5,912 nucleotides of DNA, from the NCBI GenBank assembly GCA_019416425.1, contig DXXK01000058.1, forward strand, positions 1 to 5,912. The letters run 5' to 3'. Both the position numbers and the translations under genes were made by a program. This document shows positions 1-5,367 of this stretch, in pieces (within the stretch, counting starts at the first letter, position 1; each line of letters starts with the position of its first letter). This DNA comes from Bacteroidales bacterium (GTDB lineage: Bacteria > Bacteroidota > Bacteroidia > Bacteroidales > Muribaculaceae). The notes under the pieces were generated by a model. The model was not told where the DNA came from. It saw only the letters and a program-made list of their open reading frames with translations, and made no database searches.

Positions 1-28
1 ATTCCTGTGTGAATGAAAATAGTCCCAT
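1..28 (-). CDS. mreB: 5' end of rod shape-determining protein MreB (partial)
   Basis: Reading leftward from an ATG at 28-26, the nine complete codons give MGLFSFTQE and the next codon begins with T; the gene then leaves the window. From memory, Bacteroidota MreB proteins begin this way and continue with the phosphate-1 loop of the actin fold (AxDLGTANT), but that part is outside the window. MreB is a cytoplasmic, membrane-associated actin-like filament protein that directs lateral cell-wall synthesis. A Bacteroides-type promoter at 93-123 faces this gene and would give a leader of about 59 nt, which supports a real start here. No Shine-Dalgarno sequence precedes the ATG, as is common in this phylum. 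Another leftward ATG at 47-45 lies in a different frame and gives MLNRLPYGTIF, which I do not recognise. The identification rests on nine residues and remembered homologues, so it is only moderately secure. Confidence 0.62.
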
Positions 29-92
29 AGGGTAATCTGTTAAGCATTACGCCCGTATGCTTGTCTTGTAAGCACTCGCACGTTTCAGACTG

Positions 93-123
93 CAAAGTTA
101 ATCAAAAAAAATATGTTTTACAA
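93..123 (-). promoter_or_regulatory. Bacteroides-type promoter facing left (mreB-like gene)
   Basis: On the minus strand a -33 element TTG (complement of 121-123) is followed after exactly 20 nt by TAACTTTG (complement of 93-100). This is a full match to the primary sigma factor consensus of Bacteroidota, TTG-N19-21-TAnnTTTG. The spacer contains an A/T run, as is typical. Transcription would begin near position 87 and reach the leftward ATG at 28 after about 59 nt. The match is seen directly; its activity is inferred. Confidence 0.6.
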
Positions 124-236
124 CATTATTTGCGGACGTTCCTATAAAAAAATTCAACAGTTTCTAATGAGGGTGGAATTGAATGCCATGTATCGGACGT
201 CGGGGGACGGAAAGTTGATGTGAAATACATTATTTG

Positions 237-268
237 TTTGTTTGTTTAATGATTAATGAGTAATTTTG
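237..268 (+). promoter_or_regulatory. Bacteroides-type promoter for the malic enzyme operon
   Basis: A TTTG at 237-240 and the sequence TAATTTTG at 261-268 are 20 nt apart and match the Bacteroidota -33 (TTG) and -7 (TAnnTTTG) elements. Transcription would begin around 273-275, leaving a leader of about 135 nt before the malic enzyme ATG. The -33 element lies inside a short tandem TTTG run (233-247), so TTTG copies also occur 4 nt to either side, but only this copy gives the 19-21 nt spacing. No second good match is seen nearer the gene. All six rightward genes could be read from this promoter. Confidence 0.55.
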
Positions 269-273
269 TATTT

Positions 274-408
274 AGTATTTGTTAAAGATATGGGGAGAAG
301 GCGTGAATGCCGACAGGTTTTCCGCATATGCCCCCGTATGAACAAGTATATACCCGATTTGGACTTATTAAAGGAGCCGTGGGAGGCCCGTGAAAAAAGT
401 TGACAGAG
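274..408 (+). other. Leader of the operon, with a possible 28-codon reading frame
   Basis: This is the predicted 5' untranslated region between the promoter and the malic enzyme ATG. It contains an ATG at 307 that opens 28 codons, ending at TGA 391-393 in the same frame as malic enzyme. The purine-rich stretch GGGGAGAAGG (292-301) sits 5 nt before that ATG and resembles a Shine-Dalgarno sequence. The peptide would start MPTGFPHMPPYEQ and end with GGP. A 28-codon open frame is expected by chance quite often, and I recognise no homologue, riboswitch fold or attenuator, so this is only a candidate. No strong hairpin followed by a T-run is present. Confidence 0.3.
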
Positions 409-1683
409 ATGGATGAATTTAAAAACGATGCATTGGCATACCATGAGGATGGACGCCCCGGTAAGATCGAGGTGATCCCCACCAAACCATACGACAGCCA
501 GCACGACCTCGCACTGGCTTATTCGCCCGGCGTGGCATACCCGTGCCTGGAAATAGAGAAGAATCCCCAGGATGCGTATAAGTATACCAACCGCGGCAAC
601 CTTGTGGCCGTCATCTCAAACGGTACCGCCGTACTGGGTCTCGGCAACATCGGAGCCCTGGCCGGCAAACCGGTTATGGAAGGAAAAGCACTCCTGTTCA
701 AGATATTCGCAGGGCTCGACTCATTCGACATCGAGATCAACGAGGAGGACCCCGTCAAGATGGTCGAGATTGTCAAGTCGCTGACTCCTACCTTCGGAGG
801 CATCAATCTGGAGGATATCAAGGCCCCGGAAAGTTTCTACATCGAGACCGAGCTCAAGAAACAGTGCGACATACCCATCATGCACGACGACCAGCACGGC
901 ACGGCCATCATCTCAGGCGCGGCATTGCTCAACGCCTGCGAGGTTCAGGGCAAGAAGCTGGACCAGATCAAGCTCGTGGTCAACGGCGCAGGCGGCGCCG
1001 CCATCAGCTGCGGTCGTATCTACAAACGCCTCGGCGTACGTCCCGAGAACATCGTGATGTGTGACTCCAAGGGAGTAATCCGCAAGGACCGCGAGAAACT
1101 GACCGAGCAGAAACGCGAGTTCGCTACGGACCGCGACCTGCATGATCTGGCCGAGGCCATCGTCGGTGCCGATGTGTTCTTAGGCGTCAGCGTCGGCAAT
1201 GTGCTCACACCCGCCATGCTGCAGACAATGGCCCCGAACCCGATTGTGTTCGCACTTGCCAACCCCACACCGGAAATCGACTACCAGCTGGCCATCGAGT
1301 CGCGTCCCGACGTGATTGTATGCACCGGCCGCAGCGACTATCCCAACCAGGTGAACAACGTCCTGGGATTCCCCTACATATTCCGTGGAGCGCTCGACTC
1401 GCGTGCCACCGGCATCAACGAGGAGATGAAGATAGCCGCGACTTACGCCATCGCCGAGCTGGCGCACCAGCCCGTTCCGCAGGAGGTACTCACCGCCTAC
1501 GGCCTGAAGGAACTGAAGTTCGGCAAGGACTACATCCTGCCCAAGCCGCACGACAAACGACTGCTGTTCACCGTGGCTCCCGCCGTGGCGCGCGCGGCCG
1601 AGGAGTCAGGCGTGGCACGAAACCCCATCACCGACAGGGACGCTTACCAGAAATTCCTGCAGAACGTCCTGCCTAAAGAATAA
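409..1683 (+). CDS. Malic enzyme (malate oxidoreductase, decarboxylating), stand-alone form
   Basis: This enzyme converts malate and NAD(P)+ to pyruvate, CO2 and NAD(P)H in the cytoplasm. The 424 residues carry the family hallmarks: YSPGVA at 38-43 with the catalytic Tyr38, MEGK with the catalytic Lys93, the metal-binding acids in LEDI (Glu135, Asp136) and HDDQHGTA (159-166), the Rossmann loop GAGGAA (193-198), ALANPTPE around Asn285, and NNVLGFPYIFRG near 316-327. Asp219 after the second Rossmann strand does not by itself settle NAD versus NADP. I chose ATG 409; a TTG at 400 would add three residues, and a TGA at 391 blocks anything longer. The protein is like the N-terminal half of MaeB but stops where the phosphotransacetylase-like domain would begin, with the next gene starting 2 nt later. 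For that reason I give no symbol, although automatic annotation might say maeB. It is the first gene of the operon. Confidence 0.93.
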   Translation: MDEFKNDALAYHEDGRPGKIEVIPTKPYDSQHDLALAYSPGVAYPCLEIEKNPQDAYKYTNRGNLVAVISNGTAVLGLGNIGALAGKPVMEGKALLFKIFAGLDSFDIEINEEDPVKMVEIVKSLTPTFGGINLEDIKAPESFYIETELKKQCDIPIMHDDQHGTAIISGAALLNACEVQGKKLDQIKLVVNGAGGAAISCGRIYKRLGVRPENIVMCDSKGVIRKDREKLTEQKREFATDRDLHDLAEAIVGADVFLGVSVGNVLTPAMLQTMAPNPIVFALANPTPEIDYQLAIESRPDVIVCTGRSDYPNQVNNVLGFPYIFRGALDSRATGINEEMKIAATYAIAELAHQPVPQEVLTAYGLKELKFGKDYILPKPHDKRLLFTVAPAVARAAEESGVARNPITDRDAYQKFLQNVLPKE

Positions 1684-1685
1684 GA

Positions 1686-2297
1686 ATGAAGATTAAGAAT
1701 CTATTGATATTGATGCTTCTGTCGGTAGTCATGCCCGCGTTCGGCATGACACCGGCGGAAGTCCTGCAGAAGACAGTGTCCAAGCTGGACGCCGCTCCTG
1801 GAATTTCCGCTAAGTTCACCGTCAAGGGCGACCAGGGGTCGCTGAGCGGTACGGTGCTGACGGACGGCAACCGCACCTACATGGAGTTCCCGCAGCAAGG
1901 CCGCCAGTGGTTCGACGGCCAGACCATGTGGACGCTCAATCCCAATACCAAGGAGGTGACGGTGACCAATCCCGAGGCAGCCGAGCTGCGCGACGCCAAT
2001 CCGCTGCTGTACCTTAAGGGTTACAATACCCAGTACCGGCTGTTCTTCTCCAAGCGCAAGGAGGCCGACAGATACCTGGTGCTGCTGAACCCCAGGGGGA
2101 AATCGAACGTTAAGGCGATAGAAGTGGCTGTAAACAGCCGTTCCTTCCTGCCCGAGCGGATCATAGTCCGCACGCAGGACGATCAGCGAAGCACCGTGAA
2201 CATATCGCAACTGAACCTGAACAAGAAATTAGCGGCAACGGATTTCAAGTTCCCCGCCGCACAATATAAGGATTACGAAATAGTGGATCTGCGGTAG
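1686..2297 (+). CDS. LolA-like periplasmic outer-membrane lipoprotein chaperone
   Basis: The 203-residue product has a clear signal peptide: Lys2 and Lys4, a hydrophobic core at about 5-17, and a likely signal peptidase I site after AFG at 18-20. There is no lipobox cysteine, so the mature protein should be soluble in the periplasm. The rest is beta-rich with LolA-type features: YMEFPQQGRQWFDGQTMWTL around 65-84, a following VTVTNP strand (91-96), NPLLYL (105-110), and a C-terminal strand with DFKFPAAQYKDYEIVDLR at 186-203. LolA proteins take mature lipoproteins from the inner membrane and carry them to the outer membrane; Bacteroidota members are divergent, so the role is inferred from the family. 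The ATG follows the malic enzyme stop by 2 nt, implying translational coupling. The gene for the next protein, trxB, starts 30 nt downstream. Confidence 0.83.
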   Translation: MKIKNLLILMLLSVVMPAFGMTPAEVLQKTVSKLDAAPGISAKFTVKGDQGSLSGTVLTDGNRTYMEFPQQGRQWFDGQTMWTLNPNTKEVTVTNPEAAELRDANPLLYLKGYNTQYRLFFSKRKEADRYLVLLNPRGKSNVKAIEVAVNSRSFLPERIIVRTQDDQRSTVNISQLNLNKKLAATDFKFPAAQYKDYEIVDLR

Positions 2298-2327
2298 ACA
2301 GCCGCGAATCCTGCAATTATCAGAGTT

Positions 2328-3272
2328 ATGGACAAACACACCAAAGTCTTGATCATAGGATCCGGCCCCGCCGGATATACATCGGCAATATATGCATCGC
2401 GCGCCAACCTGAGTCCCACCGTCTATGAGGGCGACCAGCCCGGCGGCCAGCTGACCCAGACAACTGAAATCGAGAATTTCCCGGGATACCCCGAAGGTGT
2501 CCAGGGTCCCGCCATGATGGAGGAATTCCGCAAGCAGGCCATACGTTTCGGCGCCGAGATTGTCTCGCGCATGATAGTCAAGGTGGATTTCAGCAAGCGT
2601 CCCTTCGTCTGTGAGGACGAGAAGGGCGACCGCATAATCGCTGAATCCGTGATAATCAGCACCGGCGCCAAGGCCAAGTACCTCGGACTTCCGGACGAGG
2701 AGAAATACCGTGGATTGGGCGTGAGCGCATGCGCCACCTGCGACGGTTTCTTCTACCGCAACCGTACCGTAGCCGTTGTCGGCGGCGGCGACACGGCCTG
2801 TGAGGAGGCCCTGTACCTTTCCTCACTGGCACGCAAGGTCTATATGATTGTCCGCAAGGATTACCTCCGTGCCTCGCACGCCATGCGCAAGCGTGTAGAG
2901 GAGAAGGACAACATTGAGATTCTGTTCAAGTGCAATACTGTAGGACTCTATGGCGAGGATGGCCTTGAGGGTGCCCGTCTGGTACGCGACAAGGGCGAGG
3001 AATCCGAGGAGTTCTTCGATCTTCCCATTGACGGTTTCTTCCTGGCTATCGGCCACAAACCCAGCACTGACGTGTTCAAGGGCCAGATCGACCTGGATGC
3101 CGAGGGCTATATAAAGACGGCCGCGCCGACCACCGCGACTAATGTGCAGGGAGTCTTCGCCGCCGGCGACTGCGCCGACCCGCTCTATCGTCAGGCAGTG
3201 AGTGCGGCAGGCACCGGATGCCGTGCAGCCCTGGACGCCGAACGTTTCCTGCTTGACGCCAACGACCTCTGA
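2328..3272 (+). CDS. trxB: Thioredoxin-disulfide reductase (TrxB)
   Basis: This cytoplasmic FAD flavoenzyme uses NADPH to reduce oxidised thioredoxin. At 314 residues it has the usual low-molecular-weight bacterial length. The FAD-binding GSGPAG lies at 11-16 and the second FAD signature AAGDCAD at 278-284. The redox-active CATC pair is Cys135 and Cys138, in the family context CATCDGFFYRN. The NADPH-binding GGGDTA is at 152-157. The segment that binds the NADPH 2'-phosphate reads VRKDYLR (175-181), where E. coli has HRRDxxR; the leading histidine is replaced by valine while the basic residues remain, so NADPH use is still expected. The C-terminal end RQAVSAAGTGCRAALDAERF is standard. The stop is followed after 2 nt by the next gene, which suggests coupled translation. 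Within the operon, malic enzyme could be a source of its NADPH. Confidence 0.97.
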   Translation: MDKHTKVLIIGSGPAGYTSAIYASRANLSPTVYEGDQPGGQLTQTTEIENFPGYPEGVQGPAMMEEFRKQAIRFGAEIVSRMIVKVDFSKRPFVCEDEKGDRIIAESVIISTGAKAKYLGLPDEEKYRGLGVSACATCDGFFYRNRTVAVVGGGDTACEEALYLSSLARKVYMIVRKDYLRASHAMRKRVEEKDNIEILFKCNTVGLYGEDGLEGARLVRDKGEESEEFFDLPIDGFFLAIGHKPSTDVFKGQIDLDAEGYIKTAAPTTATNVQGVFAAGDCADPLYRQAVSAAGTGCRAALDAERFLLDANDL

Positions 3273-3274
3273 CC

Positions 3275-3724
3275 ATGGACAAGCAGGAACTTCTGGACCG
3301 CAGGTATCTGCGGATGGCCACTATCTGGGCCGAGAACTCATACTGCGTGCGCCGCAAGGTCGGCGCGTTGCTCGTCAAGGACAAGATGATTATCTCCGAC
3401 GGTTACAACGGGACGCCCTCCGGATTTCCGAACGTCTGCGAGACCGAGGAGGGGACAACCTACCCCTATGTGCTCCATGCCGAGGCCAACGCCATTACCA
3501 AAGTGGCACGTAGCAACAATTCCAGCGAGGGAAGTACGTTGTATATCACTGCGAGCCCTTGTATGGAATGCTCCAAGCTGATAATACAGGCAGGCATAAA
3601 GCGTGTGGTGTTCTCGGACCTGTACCGTATCACCGACGGACTCGACCTGCTGAAACGTGCCGGTGTCGAGATCCTGCACCTGCCTCTGCGTGATGCAGAG
3701 ATTCCACCCTGTATAGAAGATTAA
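3275..3724 (+). CDS. dCMP deaminase family protein (zinc-dependent cytidine/deoxycytidylate deaminase fold)
   Basis: The likely reaction is dCMP to dUMP plus ammonia, providing substrate for thymidylate synthase. The 149 residues match the usual length. The zinc site is complete: HAE at 68-70 (zinc ligand His68, proton-shuttling Glu70) and PCMEC at 95-99 (zinc ligands Cys96 and Cys99). GYNGTPSGFP (43-52) is the substrate-binding segment typical of deoxycytidylate deaminases, as opposed to tRNA adenosine or cytosine deaminases. The region IIQAGIKRVVFSD (103-115) is also characteristic. Family members are often activated by dCTP and inhibited by dTTP; this cannot be judged here. The ATG lies 2 nt after the trxB stop. 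It relates to the competence-named ComEB of Bacillus, but no competence role is implied. The cyclo-ligase gene two positions on serves the folate pool used in the next step of dTMP synthesis. Confidence 0.92.
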   Translation: MDKQELLDRRYLRMATIWAENSYCVRRKVGALLVKDKMIISDGYNGTPSGFPNVCETEEGTTYPYVLHAEANAITKVARSNNSSEGSTLYITASPCMECSKLIIQAGIKRVVFSDLYRITDGLDLLKRAGVEILHLPLRDAEIPPCIED

Positions 3725-3739
3725 AGCTTAATATATCTG

Positions 3740-5353
3740 ATGAGAAAAGAGAGAATCGGCTACATACTGATACCGTTGTTCCTTACTGTAGGAATAATAG
3801 GGGGTATATTCATAGGCCGGTATTCGGCCAACCGGCGTGTCAGCGCCGGAGAGGAAAAGCTCCGGACTGTTCTGGGGCTTATCCAGGACCAGTATGTAGA
3901 TGCCATTGACATAGACAGTCTGCTGGACGAGTCGATACCCGACTTGCTGACATCGCTCGACCCGCATTCGGCCTATATCGCCGCCCAGGACCTGACTCTG
4001 GCCAACGATGACCTGGAAGGCTCGTTCGGCGGCATCGGCGTATCGTTCCAGGTTATCAACGACACGGTGACTGTAGTGGAGGTGATCTCTAACGGTCCGG
4101 CGGAGAAGGTCGGCCTGCTGCCCGGCGACAAGATCCTGGAGGCCGACGGCAAGAAGCTGAGCGGCGCCAACGCCACCTCCGAGGATGTGTTCAAGACACT
4201 CCGGGGCAAGGAGGGCACCAAGGTCAAGGTCAGCGTGATGCGCAGCACGTCCAAGACCCCGCTGACGTTCGACATAGTCCGCGGCGAGATACCGCAGAAC
4301 AGCGTTGACGCAAGCTACATGTTACGCGACGGCATCGGTTACATCAAGGTCAGCAAGTTCGCCCGGACCACCTACTCCGAATTCTACACGGCATTGACCA
4401 AGCTGCAGAAGGAGGGTGCCAAGAAATATGTGGTGGACCTGCGCGGCAACGGCGGCGGTTTCATGGACCAGGCCATATATATGGTCAACGAGTTCCTGCC
4501 GGCCGGCAAGATGATAGTCTTCACCAAGGGGCGTAAGGTTGACAACGAGACCGTGGCCATGAGCGACGGAACGGGCCAGTTCCAGAACGTGCCGCTGACC
4601 GTGATTACCAACGAGTTCTCAGCCTCGGCGTCCGAGATTTTCGCCGGTGCGATCCAGGACAATGACCGTGGGCTGGTGATTGGACGCCGAACGTTCGGCA
4701 AGGGATTGGTGCAGAACCAGATGGCGTTGCCTGACAGCTCAGCGATACGTCTTACCGTGGCACGTTACTACACCCCCTCAGGCCGTTGCATCCAGAAGGA
4801 ATACAAACGCGGCAAGGACGGCAAGTACGATATGGATATAGTGGACCGTCTGAATCACGGCGAGTTCTATTCGCAGGACAGCATAAAGCAGGACAAGAGC
4901 AAATTGTTCCACACCATGAACGGCCGTACGGTTTATGGAGGCGGGGGCATCATGCCCGATATCTTCGTGCCCGAGGACACCACCGGATACACCAGCTACT
5001 ATATGGAGGCCGTCAATCGTGGACTGATCAATTCCTTCGCGCAGCAGATGGCCGACGCCTACCGTCCGATGATGCGCCAGAAGACCGTCGACGAGATGCT
5101 GCGAATCATGCCCCGCGATAACACGTTGCTGAGCAATTTTGCAAGCTATGCCGCCGGCAAGGGCCTGCCCGCAAGATGGTATTACATCAACCAATCGCGC
5201 TCTCTGTTGTTAAACCAGATAAAGGCGGTCATCGCGCGCGACCTGGTTGGTTACGAAGGCTTGATACGCATATTGAACGAACGGGACTTAACGCTGGAAC
5301 GTGCGCTCGAGGCGCTGGAACGCGATGAGTTGCCTGTGAACATAAAGAAATAG
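3740..5353 (+). CDS. S41 family C-terminal processing peptidase, membrane-anchored
   Basis: This 537-residue serine protease belongs to the Prc/CtpA family, which trims or degrades envelope proteins from their C-termini. A short basic N-terminus and a hydrophobic segment at about 7-26 predict a signal anchor with the rest in the periplasm. A PDZ domain covers about 93-182 (FGGIGVSF at 96-103, then GPAEKVGLLPGDKIL). The protease core follows from about 197: VDLRGNGGG at 232-240, the catalytic serine in SASASE (Ser296), and the catalytic lysine in FGKGLVQ (Lys321) with Gln325. The Ser-Lys spacing of 25 and Lys-Gln spacing of 4 match E. coli Prc. ARYYTPSGRCIQKEY (341-355) and TVYGGGGIMPD (397-407) are typical of Bacteroidota members. 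A helical C-terminal part of about 120 residues, without a motif I know, ends the protein. The gene begins 15 nt after the deaminase and ends 14 nt before the cyclo-ligase. Confidence 0.95.
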   Translation: MRKERIGYILIPLFLTVGIIGGIFIGRYSANRRVSAGEEKLRTVLGLIQDQYVDAIDIDSLLDESIPDLLTSLDPHSAYIAAQDLTLANDDLEGSFGGIGVSFQVINDTVTVVEVISNGPAEKVGLLPGDKILEADGKKLSGANATSEDVFKTLRGKEGTKVKVSVMRSTSKTPLTFDIVRGEIPQNSVDASYMLRDGIGYIKVSKFARTTYSEFYTALTKLQKEGAKKYVVDLRGNGGGFMDQAIYMVNEFLPAGKMIVFTKGRKVDNETVAMSDGTGQFQNVPLTVITNEFSASASEIFAGAIQDNDRGLVIGRRTFGKGLVQNQMALPDSSAIRLTVARYYTPSGRCIQKEYKRGKDGKYDMDIVDRLNHGEFYSQDSIKQDKSKLFHTMNGRTVYGGGGIMPDIFVPEDTTGYTSYYMEAVNRGLINSFAQQMADAYRPMMRQKTVDEMLRIMPRDNTLLSNFASYAAGKGLPARWYYINQSRSLLLNQIKAVIARDLVGYEGLIRILNERDLTLERALEALERDELPVNIKK

Positions 5354-5367
5354 AAAACCGAGATACT

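Larger units (their letters stand above)
29..408. other. Divergent intergenic region, A/T-rich
   Basis: This 380-nt stretch separates the leftward mreB-like gene from the rightward malic enzyme gene. It is much richer in A and T than the genes to its right. It holds one promoter in each direction (93-123 and 237-268). Between the two promoters, 124-236 contains no recognisable gene, RNA or terminator. It does contain two copies of CGGACGT (133-139 and 194-200) and a weak ATTCAA/TTGAAT inverted repeat, neither strong enough to call an operator. From about 274 onward it is the leader of the rightward operon. No long minus-strand reading frame here looks like a protein. Confidence 0.6.

Noticed and set aside
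133..200. Direct repeat CGGACGT (133-139 and 194-200) as an operator
   Set aside because: It is only seven bases, the copies are 54 nt apart and not aligned with either promoter in a recognisable way; too weak to call.
400..408. TTG start for malic enzyme, and TTGACA read as a -35 promoter box
   Set aside because: TTG starts are rare and the ATG at 409 fits the usual N-terminus; TTGACA is the E. coli-type box, not the Bacteroidota one, and no matching -7 element follows.
253..504. Minus-strand open frame overlapping the leader and malic enzyme start
   Set aside because: It covers the predicted plus-strand leader and the real gene's N-terminus, shows no family features, and has no matching promoter to its right.
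1180..1551. Minus-strand open frame of about 120 codons inside malic enzyme
   Set aside because: It overlaps conserved malic enzyme motifs, has no recognisable domain or promoter, and is best explained by codon bias of the real gene.
1701..2210. Long minus-strand open frame opposite the LolA-like gene
   Set aside because: It lies wholly opposite a gene with a signal peptide and family motifs; its protein has low-complexity, histidine- and leucine-rich composition typical of antisense frames in G/C-rich genes.
3725..3739. Internal promoter with TATATCTG before the S41 protease
   Set aside because: It has one mismatch to TAnnTTTG and no TTG 19-21 nt upstream, so it is more likely chance in a short A/T-rich gap.
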